DNA of 64,000 bases from Syncephalastrum monosporum B8922 (lineage: Eukaryota; Mucoromycota; Mucoromycetes; Mucorales; Syncephalastraceae), in the NCBI GenBank assembly GCA_000697355.1, contig JNEN01001244.1:124001-188000 (forward strand), in the 5' to 3' direction. The translations under genes were made by a program, and so were the position numbers. Below, one piece after another: positions 50,838 to 60,556 of this stretch (within the stretch, counting starts at the first letter, position 1; the number at the start of each line of letters is the position of its first letter). The notes beneath the pieces are model-generated. The model was given only the letters and a program-made list of their open reading frames with translations, ran no database searches and was not told where the DNA came from.

Positions 50838-53554
50838 TTACAACGCAAATGAAAAGATAGCTTCCATCTCTTCGACTGTACGGGGCAGTATTCTGTCGGG
50901 GTATTCGTACTGGTTTGCAGGATCTTCCACGGCCTTGTGGATACGGCGGTAAGCGTCCAAAAGAAGCCGGATCGCGCCATCTTGGACTTCTTGGCAATGT
51001 TGCGACGTCGCCAGCCGGCGCAGGCGCGGCGACATGTCGGCGCTGACCATGATCAAGAACGAGTCAAAGTGAGTCATGGCTGCGGCTATGGACTGAGTAT
51101 CCATGTCGGGCAATTTGGATAGTGGTGTCTATAACGCAGGATGAGCCTATGCCTTCTCGCTCTTGTCCTCTTCCTTACCTGTGCATCCTTGGATTCGAGT
51201 GTCTCATGGACCTTCTCCAAGCCCGACTGTGCAAGCAAGTCGCGGTACTATAAAGTATCTCTTAATCGCGCGGTTTTCGGTGTGAAGAATACGTCATTAC
51301 CTGGTCAGCTGCCAGATCCTTCATGAGCCTATCGATACGCTCTGCAATGCCTTTTCGCTTGCTCTCTGTAAAGTCATACAGGGATAAAGCACTCTAGAAA
51401 TAAAGGATGTAAAGGATGAGGCCACATGAGAACTAAAATTTGGATGGCATACCTGAACATGGTGCATGCAGTTCACCATGTAGATCTCTTGGTCTAATTT
51501 GGGGAATTTTTCTACCGAGAGTTCGCACATGCGTAGCAGAGGGTTCACAAGTGCGTCCAAGATTTGGTTAAAATCAAACTCTTGCTCGTCCTCGAGTCCG
51601 CTGGCCATGATCAGTGAGGAGTCATAGGAAGACAGGATTTCTTTCTATGTTTAAAGTATGAGCGCGCGAATGTGATTTAGCTTTTGCTCCCTACTCACAA
51701 GTTGCAATGTCATGTCCCGCACGACGGGTGAAACGGCCAAGCTTTTGGCAGGAGGCTGAACGCAGTTGATAAGAATAGGACTCTATGTTTTTTCAGTTCG
51801 GGACTTACATCCGCCGACTGGAGCAGCCGATCCGCTTGTGCGTCGAGGGTCTTGAAGAAGTATTTGTAGGCCATGCCCGTGATTCTAGCAAGACAGCAGC
51901 ATCAGTGTCAAAAGATATCCTCCAACCAGTGTACTTACTCGTGTAATGTCTTGGCGAGCGCGGCCTGCTTTCGCATGAGTTTACCAATTGTGACAGCATA
52001 GAACTGGATCAAGTTTGCCATACGATAGGATGTGATGGCGCCCGGTTGAAGCACAAGCACTTGTTCTGTCCGAGACTGCATACAGAGAGTCAGTCGATCG
52101 TGCGACGTGTATCTGGTGTGCGCACTTGAGACTGACCTTGAGTGGGCGTGCCGTGCCTTCGACAGCACAGTCCAGCAGATCGCCAATCGCATCGTTGACC
52201 TGTGCGGCCAGTCTGGCTTCGCTGAAATCCACATCATCTACTGCAGAACTCGAGCTGTGATCCGAGTGAGGGGAGCCTAATGACACATGAGTCCGTTAGT
52301 GACCCGATACCCTGTTCCTGTTGACTTACCTTTGTCCGCCCGCGACTGGCTCTTTTGGAACAAACTCTCTAGCATTTCTTTTTCGCTGGCAGCCGCCTGG
52401 TGGATCCACGCCAGCATGTCACCCACATAGCGCAGCGAGTCGTGCGCTTGCAGTTCGATCGGGCGGGGAGTACCGCCCGGGCCGCCGCGGGTCAAGGCTG
52501 TCATGAAGGCGCTGCTGACAGCTTCGCGACGGGCGACCGCGATTTCATCCAGGATCGTCCTTGGCCAGGAGCGTGAACATCCCATAAGCACTCTTCCTTA
52601 TTTACTTACTGGAAAAGAACAGGACGATGCATCAAGGCGTGCAAGGCCTTGGTCATCAAACTGCTCACATCGATGCTGTCCTTGCCAAAGGAGGCCCTGC
52701 TTTCGTACTGCGTCCATCGATAGAGTTTCTCGTACGCGGTTTCTTGGTGCAGCGTCATGGCTTCCATGATCTGCAGGCTAAGGCGCGCATCATGAGAAAA
52801 GAGGCTGTCTTTGTGTATAGATGACAACTGGAACTTACCCAGCCTGCTGGTTCTGTGTCATTAGGAGCAGCTTGCAGTCGCTATGGATGCGCTGTAGGTG
52901 ATTGAGAGCCTGGAAAAAGTCGTCGTCGATGGGATAGGCCGAAGAGCATAGGATCTTGATCTCCTGCTCGCTCAGGGTGAAGCGCTCGAGGAACTTGTCG
53001 ACAATGACAAGCCGTGTATCACTCGCAGCACTGGAGGGATGTCAATAGGCATGGATAGAGAAAAAGGGTGACTTTTAGAACAGACCTTCGCTCTTGTATC
53101 TGGTGTGCTTGCTCAATCATTTGAGCGGTCTCTGCCGTGGTCGTATCCAGACTCTTCTTCATGGTGCGACACACTTGATCCATCGTATTGACCTGGGTTT
53201 CGAGCGCTTCGAGTTGCTAGACGCGTGTTGGAGTTTAATGCAAGACACGACTCGTCAAGAAGTGATTATCACCTGGACAACGTTGCCGAGGGCCTGAACA
53301 AACTGCTTGTTGGCTTCGATTTCCTTCTTTTCGATGGTGCCCCTGAGATTGCGTCTCAAGTCAGCCTCATCCAGGTCACGAATGTCGGACAGGGCGGTCA
53401 AGGCGGCCTTGATGCGGCCATCGTCTGCAGAAGAGGAGCCGAGGACCTTGTTGAGCTTGGCCGACAAGAGCTTGTTGGGTTTATTGGAGAGCGTGAGGGA
53501 GGGCGGTTCTGCTGAGGGCGACAGGGATGACCGCGCGGCGTCGAGATCAGCCAT
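50838..53554 (-). CDS. COG6: Conserved oligomeric Golgi complex subunit 6
   Basis: COG6 is in lobe B of the COG tether for retrograde vesicles at the Golgi. About 13 exons give roughly 680 residues (human 657). It starts [14 protein letters not shown] (53554); an in-frame ATG five codons upstream is possible. The N-terminal part is helical and coiled-coil rich ([29 protein letters not shown]). The conserved core includes [74 protein letters not shown] and [19 protein letters not shown]. The C-terminus has [19 protein letters not shown] and [16 protein letters not shown]. The final exon ends at the dispersed repeat. Exon limits outside exon 1 (53554-53273) were not all checked base by base. 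Confidence 0.92.
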
Positions 53555-53985
53555 ACCGTTACGATGCAAGGAATAGAATAAAAAAAGTACTCAAGGGCTG
53601 ATAGCAGCAGCAGCAGTTGTAGTCTGTAGTCTGTAGTCTGTTGGGTGGCAGTGTAGATATCCCAGATTCCCGATTTGTCGTTGGAGCGGGGAACAAAGAA
53701 ATACACAGGAGTGAGGGCCCGCACGCGTCAAAGTCACAGTTGCACGCGAAAAGAAAAACGAAACACTATTTATATTTCAGATATCCACAAAAGAGAGAAA
53801 AAAAAAAGAAGAGAAGTGTAAGAAGAAGAGCCAGAAGATAAGAAAGAAAGGAGAAGGTAGATGTGGATTTTTTTTGGGTTGTGGTTCACTGAAAGTGGGC
53901 AAGCTTGGGGAACTGGGCGGGATGGGTTGTGTGCGTGAGTGCGTGAGTGAGTGCGCGTATGTAGGATTGGATAATGTTGCAGGTC
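53555..53985. other. Intergenic region
   Basis: The COG6 promoter and H2A.Z 3' UTR lie here, with A/G-rich runs at 53790-53860. The sequence GTAGTCT is tandemly repeated at 53618-53640. Confidence 0.5.
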
Positions 53986-54546
53986 TTAGATCTTCTTGGT
54001 GCCCATCTTTGTCGGTTTGCCGATCAAGGACTTGTGGATATGAGGCAGGACACCACCACCCGCAATGGTTGCCTTGATAAGCGTATCCAGTTCCTCGTCA
54101 CCACGGATAGCCAGCTGAAGATGTCTTGGCGTGATACGCTTCACCTTCAGGTCTTTCGTCGCGTTGCCTGCCAGCTCGAGCACTTCGGCCGTCAGGTATT
54201 CGAGGATAGCCGCGGTATACACTGCTGCTTTCGCGCCCACACGGATGTTGGCTCGGCTTTTCTCTTTCAGATAGCGGTGGATACGACCGACTGGAAACTA
54301 TCCAACACACACACAGACACACACAGACACACGCACATCAGTTTTTTGTTGTTATTATTATTTTTTTTTTTTCCCTTTTTTTTTCTCTTTTTACCTGAAG
54401 GCCTGATCGTGCGGATTGAGAGAGAATAGGGGCACGCTCTCGCTTGTCCAAGTTTTGTGGTGTGGATTCCGGAGCCTTGTCAGCCTAGAGACAGAAAAAG
54501 GTCAGGGCTGCAAGAATCATTTAATGTAAAAAGGTGTCTTTACCAT
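53986..54546 (-). CDS. HTZ1: Histone variant H2A.Z
   Basis: H2A.Z replaces H2A in nucleosomes at promoters and is deposited by SWR1. Exons 54546-54544, 54484-54395 and 54297-53986 encode 134 residues. The first coding exon holds only the ATG; the Ala-Asp-Lys start of exon 2 follows after a canonical GT-AG intron. The tail is lysine-poor for a histone ([18 protein letters not shown]), then [21 protein letters not shown]2A.Z rather than H2A identity is shown by [39 protein letters not shown] (acidic patch) and [18 protein letters not shown]. The usual heavily acetylated N-terminal lysines appear reduced. Confidence 0.96.
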
Positions 54547-55092
54547 CGGGCGATCGTGTACAAGTGGTTTTGGTGTGTGAGACAAAAAAAGAAAAAAAAA
54601 AAAAGAAGGGCATTCGCGCGCGGCACGTCTCTTCCATCGGCGGGGATTGAAATGCAGAACTGAATGGCGCGCGGCCACCAACCCGAAAAATACATGTACA
54701 CCCTCCTCCAGTCCTCCACCGATACTATCTGATTGCCTTCATATACACTATCACACACGGTGGAAGCTGTAGTGTAGACCAGTCTCTCCTGACCTATTCC
54801 GCTATTACTTCATTCCATGCCGATACACGTAGAGACTTCACTTGTTCATGCCCTTCCTCATACCGTGAGACTTGCCTATGACGGTCGCAGTCATCTATCA
54901 AGGGTGGATGATTCATGCTGTTTCATGTCAGACCGCACAAATCTGCGGGCTCCATAGGAACCTTGAGAGCGGGTCCCGTGACGAGGACCCCAAGAACAAT
55001 GTATTCAGGCTCTTGATCTGATTGGCGGAACGCGCGTGCTTTTTTTCTTGTCGGTCAAGGCACAAAAAAACCTACTCTTTCTTGTTCTGGAC
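54547..55092. other. Divergent intergenic region, H2A.Z and DCC1
   Basis: About 550 bp lie between divergent starts. A further upstream exon of DCC1 could lie at its right end, since the reading frame is open before 55093. No other gene is seen. Confidence 0.45.
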
Positions 55093-56282
55093 ATGCCTGA
55101 TCTTGTATATACGAACGACTTCCAGAGAGGCACTTACCGCCTGGTTGAGCTGGGCAGCAAAGAACTCGAAGACTGCCTGACGTCCGGCCAAGAGTACGTC
55201 TCTCCCCAGTCACGCGCAGTGTAATGTATTGACCATGGCTGCTGCTCTTTAGGCTCGTCATTAAGGGTCTGCCCGAGGATCAAGCCGTGCTGTGCACACC
55301 CGACAAGACCTTCAGCGTCGTCCAAGTCAACACGTCCAACTCAATGCTTCTCGCTCAGCCTCAGCATGATGGGACTCTGGCCGTAACGGACGATCTGACG
55401 AGTACGATCGAGCTTATTCCGAGCCAGGCGCGTCTGCAGCGCATCGATGCCCTTTTGGAAACCACGCTCTATGCTGGCCCGGATGCCGAGCAAGGCTTGC
55501 TGGCAGGAAAGGTATCTACTTAGGTGTATTGATCCCTACCTACCCTTACATTCGATATTCGTTAGACACTGTATACCCGAAACGATCTCGAACAAATGAT
55601 CCAAGCGAGCGCGGCCGAGCTCGAGCACGGTCTCAAAGAGCGCCATGTTTTTGAACTGAACGGCTTCTGCCGCATGCTCGACCCATCGTATGCCATCATT
55701 CTCTTCGATGCCCTCATCACCAACGCTGTTATTCATAACGTGGACGCCACCGCCATGCAGACGGACGATGCCATGGCCTGCATGCGCTTATATCAGCGCG
55801 ACCCGGACCCCGTCCTGGCTGCCTGTCTGACCTCCACCTGCGACCCTGTCCAGGGCGGCTGGTCATACAATGCCAAACGCGCCCACCGCCTGGCAGGTCA
55901 GGTGGTGCTTGCCAGCTCGCGCGGGCGCGAGTGGCTGCGTCACGACTTTGAGAGCGCATGGCGCGCGTTGGTCCCGAACGACATCCCCTTCGAAGCCGAC
56001 TGGGACACCTTGGCCGGTCTCTATGTCGAGCTCGAGCCGCGTACGCTCGGCGCCAAGATCGAGCATCGCCTCACTTACTTTCCTGCGTCCGAGCTGCCCC
56101 TCGATCCGGCCCAGCGCTTCGCCAAACTGTTTGAGCGTAAAGAAAAGTGGACGCCCGACCAGATGAAGCCCTTCCTCGACCCCATCTCGCCCAATCACAA
56201 AGCGACCGAGGCCCTGCTCCTTAAATTCACGCGCACTCAAAACCTCAAAGGTCAACGATTGCTGGGTAGCCGTATCAAATGA
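55093..56282 (+). CDS. DCC1: Sister chromatid cohesion protein Dcc1
   Basis: Dcc1 with Ctf8 and Ctf18 forms an alternative PCNA loader needed for cohesion. Exons 55093-55193, 55253-55511 and 55566-56282 give 358 residues. Family features are YRLVELGSKELEDCL near the N-terminus, then IKGLPEDQAVLCTPDKTFSV and VNTSNSMLLAQPQ, the most conserved Dcc1 region. LYTRNDLEQMIQASAAELEH and GFCRMLDPSYAIILFDAL follow, then winged-helix segments FERKEKWTPDQMKPFLDPI and a KATEALLLKFTR terminus. An upstream 5' exon is possible because human DSCC1 has about 40 more N-terminal residues. Together with RAD17 the window therefore holds specificity subunits of two alternative clamp loaders. Confidence 0.9.
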
Positions 56283-56662
56283 GCCAAGAACGAGCTGCTA
56301 TCTGTACATAGTCCATACGTAATAAAAATACATAATTTGCATCCTCTCCTTGCTCAGATGTCGCGCGTTCATTTAGACTGTATATGTGCTGTAATTCAGC
56401 TTGGCTCGGCTTCATTGGTGCGGTAGACATACATATTGTACATATAACTCCTCTGTACGTGTATGTGCTTACCTGACGTTTCCCAGCCCGTGATCAAAGC
56501 CTTTTTGAGTCCACCAGCTGTAGAATACACCGTACTGTACACCGTACTGTACACTGTACACTATATCGTTACATGCATGCTTAATAAATATATATACCAG
56601 TAATTTAAAAATCCATCCACAATACTAGATGCGTACTCGAGTATACACTCATGCCAGACGCA
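56283..56662. other. Intergenic region between convergent genes
   Basis: The 3' UTRs of DCC1 (+) and the NmrA-like gene (-) face each other. A repeated CCGTACTGTACA-type motif occurs at 56529-56562. Confidence 0.5.
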
Positions 56663-57538
56663 TTACGCTAGTGCTGATTTGACAGAAGTAAGATATTCTT
56701 CAAATGTCTCAGGCTCACGGTCCAGAAGGATGGACAGACCGACTGTTTTCACGCCTGTTTCTCGCTGAATGGCTATAGAATACGCAAATGGATGGGGCAC
56801 ATGCTGCGCTAACTTCTGGTAAACTTGTTGTGGGGACACGACCTGATACCGAATGTTGCGGCCGAGTATACGCGAGAATAGTTCTGCCTTTTGCATCCCA
56901 GAAAGCACGTCGCCCTTCATGTCGTAGGCCATATCACCATGCTTGTCGATGGCGTCTTGCAGTATAATAGCCGCGAGGGCACCAATATCATGGGGGCTTA
57001 TATAATCCACCGGGTGGTCTTCCGGACGGGCGTCGAAAAGGGCATCATGCGCCTTGATGGTGTCAAGGTCGCCCCAGATAAACAAATTGCTCATAAAGCG
57101 TGTCGGTCGCAGACAAACAAACGTGCCGCGGTGAGGAATCGACCGAACTGCCTCCTCTGCCTCCCAGGCCTGCTGCCCTAGCCAACACGTGTACCGTGGA
57201 AATTCGATGTAGGAGGATGAAATATCCACGATCTGCCTAACGCCAGCTGAATAGGAAACCTCGGCGAATGCGCGCTTAATTTCCTTGAAGCGCACCAAGT
57301 CAGCAATCGAGAGCAGGAGACGCGTGTGTCCAGCGATGGAGTTTCTAAAGGGTGTCAGATCGTCGTAGTCACCTTGAACAGCGGTCAGGTTCTGCTCATC
57401 CGGAAAGAGCTCTTTGGCCTTATCGACGTTGCGTACGAGGACGGTGACGGGCACCTTGTTCTTGAGTAGGGCAAGCGTGGCTACTTTGCCTACGTTGCCG
57501 GTGGCACCCAGTATATAGATCCGCTCGGTAGATGACAT
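56663..57538 (-). CDS. NmrA-like NAD(P)-binding reductase family protein
   Basis: This intronless gene encodes an atypical short-chain dehydrogenase of the NmrA/HSCARG-like group. The start MSSTERIYILGATGNVGK (57538) places the Rossmann motif GATGNVG near the N-terminus; an ATG nine codons upstream (57565) is in frame, but the TATA box about 50 bp before the chosen start argues for the shorter form. Other features are VTVLVRNVDKAKEL, VQGDYDDLTPFRNSI, and QIVDISSSYIEF where Tyr-x-x-x-Lys would be expected but Lys is absent. That loss is typical of NmrA-like redox sensors lacking dehydrogenase activity. FVCLRPTRFMSNLF follows. Substrate or partner unknown. It is the only multi-hundred-residue intronless gene in the window, possibly signalling transfer or retroposition. 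Confidence 0.8.
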   Translation of the reverse strand: MSSTERIYILGATGNVGKVATLALLKNKVPVTVLVRNVDKAKELFPDEQNLTAVQGDYDDLTPFRNSIAGHTRLLLSIADLVRFKEIKRAFAEVSYSAGVRQIVDISSSYIEFPRYTCWLGQQAWEAEEAVRSIPHRGTFVCLRPTRFMSNLFIWGDLDTIKAHDALFDARPEDHPVDYISPHDIGALAAIILQDAIDKHGDMAYDMKGDVLSGMQKAELFSRILGRNIRYQVVSPQQVYQKLAQHVPHPFAYSIAIQRETGVKTVGLSILLDREPETFEEYLTSVKSALA

Positions 57539-57583
57539 GATGAGGAGTGATGATACGGCATCCATCGACCGTAGTCTGCCACG

Positions 57584-57592
57584 CTATATATA
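57584..57592 (-). promoter_or_regulatory. TATA box of the NmrA-like gene
   Basis: TATATATAG on the minus strand lies about 50 bp upstream of the ATG at 57538. Confidence 0.55.
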
Positions 57593-58122
57593 CTCTCAGT
57601 CTGTGCAAGGGTATCACCAGACGTGTTGCCAAACTCGTCCATGAGACGGCCTTTTCCACTATTACCGCATTCCGAAGCTCACATGCGGCTTCGATGAGAT
57701 GTGCCCAATGGATCACAAACTTTATATTTGTTTGTACCAGAAGCGTCACGCGCGACGTATGACCCCAACAAAACCATTTTGCAGTTTCCCCCATTTATTA
57801 ATACATTTGTTGGTTGAAATGCTTTCAAAAATTGCTATATCTTTGGGTGAGAGCGGGGAACGCAGTGTGTAATGACGTCCAGAGCAGGAAACAGACCAAC
57901 AATAAGGGGCTAAGACGGCAGGGTATTGTGGTGAAGTGATGCTAAATTATTTTGCACATATCACGACAGTTGCGCAGCATTTCCAAGAACCATGGGCATG
58001 TTTTTTCAGGTGGTGGCAGCTGAAGCCAGCCAATGGCATCAGGGCTCTCCGTGCGTAAGAACGGCACTCTGCAATAACGGGTATATGTACACGGCAACAT
58101 TTTTTATTATATAACAAGTACC
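57593..58122. other. Intergenic region
   Basis: Upstream region of the NmrA-like gene; short open frames only. No gene is supported. Confidence 0.45.
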
Positions 58123-58290
58123 CGTATGCGCAGAGCACTAAAACACTCTGCTGTCTTTGCCAGGGCGCCATGGACTGCCTTTTGAGCCCGTGATATAATA
58201 GAGCCACCCACGTGTATCCGCAGAGCATTGAAGAACATTCTGCTGTCTTGACCCAATTGCCATCGACTGCCTTTGACCCTGTATAGATGC
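58123..58290 (+). repeat. Two tandem ~80-bp repeat units beside the right inverted repeat
   Basis: Two units share GCGCAGAGCACT / CCGCAGAGCATT, then CTCTGCTGTCTT / TTCTGCTGTCTT, then GCCATGGACTGCCTTTTGA / GCCATCGACTGCCTTTGA. Related units appear on the far side of the right element (59832-59950), one of them starting CCGCAAAGCACTGAAG. Confidence 0.6.
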
Positions 58291-58394
58291 TATGTAAGAT
58301 ACGGAAAAAATGGACGCTGGCGCGAGCTGACGAACGAAAGGAATGGCGAAGATCAACAAGACAGGTTTACCAATCAAAGGAAGCGTAAGACATT

Positions 58395-59850
58395 TTTCAT
58401 CTGCTCTGCTGCTGCTCTTCCTGCGTACGCCGCAACTAAATGCTGGAGACGACTGTCTATTTAACAGTGCAGCCTTGACGTCGCAATTATAGAAGAACAA
58501 TTGGTTTTTTTTTGTTTGTGACGATATTACACCCCATCGCAACGAAGACGAACAAGAAACGACAGCAGGCTGTGGAGAAAAAAATGCAAACGAGAGCATA
58601 GCGCATTGGCTACGTTTAGTTGAACAGTCTTCTTACGTCCCAGACTTAAGAAAATAACACTCTATTACTGACGACAAGAAGTAGCGTTGACCACTGCAGG
58701 AGGTTCTTTCTTTGACCATGCCATACTGCGTTTTAAATTTATATGAAACGCAGACATAGGTACAGTGGGTCGTAAACTCACTCCTTTTAATCCTGTTTGT
58801 GAAAGCTCATTGTAGTTAATCGTCAGACTCACGCGGTATACAGTACAATATATAATATATAGTATACAGTGTGTATGATGGCAGCTGATCATTGTAAAAG
58901 TGCATTGGAGGATGGCAACATATTTGAATAAAATAAGCGTGTCGTTGTTATAAGGGTGGTGATCAGGTCACAGCATTGTGCCATTAAGCTGGGTGAAGTG
59001 CGTGGGAATCGCGTCGACGTGGTGGTTGTTCGCGCTGATACGGTGCTATAAGGTAAAGTAGTCAGCTCATGAATGAATGACACTTTATTTGTTGATGAAA
59101 AGAAATCGATGGAGCAGAGCAAGTGATCTAAATGGGTCTAAAGTGGTGTAAACGGGTCTATAATAGTTTAGAGGACTTTTTGTAATAAGAAGGATACTGC
59201 CGAAATGGGCTATAATTACTATAAAATTAACCGTGTTTTGCTAACTAGCCGGCTAGGGCGTCAGTTTCGATCCCGGAAGAGTGAGGGGAGGGGCTCCAAT
59301 CGGGGCTAACTTTCTGCATAAATTTATCATGAATTATTCTTGTGCATCTTTTCTTCTTCTGCACTCGAAAACGAAGAAGACGCACTCTTATGACGTTCAA
59401 GGTCTTGGACCAGTCAAGCAAGCAATAATTTCGTCAGCCGATTTTCCTGTGTGAAGTGTATAAAATGAACGAAGCGAGTAAACACGACGACCAGGAGTTA
59501 TTCATTCAAAACGTATGCCTGCCGGGGTGCGGGAGTGAACAATATCACCTGGCATAGGGGGTGGAATACTAGTGATACTGTAGTGATGGTGATACCAAGA
59601 AACTTCTGCTATAGTTGGTAAAAATGTGCTTTACCATGGCGGCAATGGCGCCTAACAGAAGAAAAGAAAGGGACGACAGCAATTAGCAGAACGTTGACCT
59701 GGTAACCTGGTAATACACATCTGAAGATTAGCGAGGCAGGCACACCAGCTGAAATCAATCAAACACAGCAAAGCAACTCTTATTATATCTTGTCATGACG
59801 ACACCGTCTGACCCCGTCCTATGAAGACATGGATGCCATTCACTGCCTTT
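58395..59850 (-). mobile_element. Right copy of the ~1.5-kb inverted repeat (degenerate transposable element)
   Basis: This is the reverse-complement partner of 44693-46248. Long stretches are identical or differ at single bases, for example the region 58890-59640. It lacks about 110 bases present in the left copy near the end at about 59715. Flanked by ~80-bp repeat units. No intact open frame. Confidence 0.8.
58665..58808 (-). pseudogene. Transposase remnant (IS630/Tc1-like DDE), right copy
   Basis: The frame ending at 58665 contains FHINLKRSMAWSKKEPPAV, the counterpart of the remnant at 45840-45983 with Glu replacing Lys, followed by NATSCRQ and a stop. Upstream frames are broken. Not functional as read. 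Confidence 0.5.
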
Positions 59851-60556
59851 AACCTTGCACACCAATAAAAAAATAGTAATATGTATCCGCAAAGCACTGA
59901 AGTACACTATGGTCTCTATTCCAGATGAACTTTGATCGTCATTGGCCTTCTGTTGTGGGATATATATGAAGAAATATCTTGCGCAAAATAATGGTATGGT
60001 CATACAAAGATAGAAGATCAGTAACACTCATAAGCTCTACGTCATGTATCTCGGCGCCAAACAAAGCTGCTCATGGATATTTAGGAAAGCATCAGGAATC
60101 GAGGTAGGGAAGCTGAAGGAGAGAATGTGTAAGCTCTCAGGAAGTACTCATCTGCCCAGCCGTGAATCCGCCCTGTTTGTGAGGCGCCAATGATATTACC
60201 TGATAAAACTGTCAAGTGTTGGTACGCTCTGATATACATGAAGCATGTTCACAAACGAACATGGTAATGATTGGCCCGAAATCTGAGAACATTATGTCTC
60301 TTTGTGCTAAGTTTCACTGAAATCTCTGAAAGAGTATCCACATTGCCCGAAGGAGTCCGCTGTTCCGGAACAAGTCAAAGGTCCAACGGACTCAGGAGCC
60401 CACGCTATACATCCCGTATATGCTGGGCGGTTCTAAAGACGCAACTACTGTGGTTATCCGGACTACATGTGAAGCAAGTCCATCATGCAGCAGCGGCATC
60501 TTATTTTTACTATATGTACAGAGCTGCAAAGAAACAGGTATTCGCAATACTGATTT
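59851..60556. other. Intergenic region with one further repeat unit
   Basis: A diverged ~80-bp unit lies at 59881-59950. The remainder carries no supported gene and includes the FANCI 3' UTR at its right end. Confidence 0.5.

Noticed and set aside
59240..59320. tRNA-like B-box sequence (GTTTCGATCCC) in the inverted repeat
   Set aside because: It has an extra T compared with the pol III B box, no convincing A box at the right distance, and no cloverleaf could be folded by eye.
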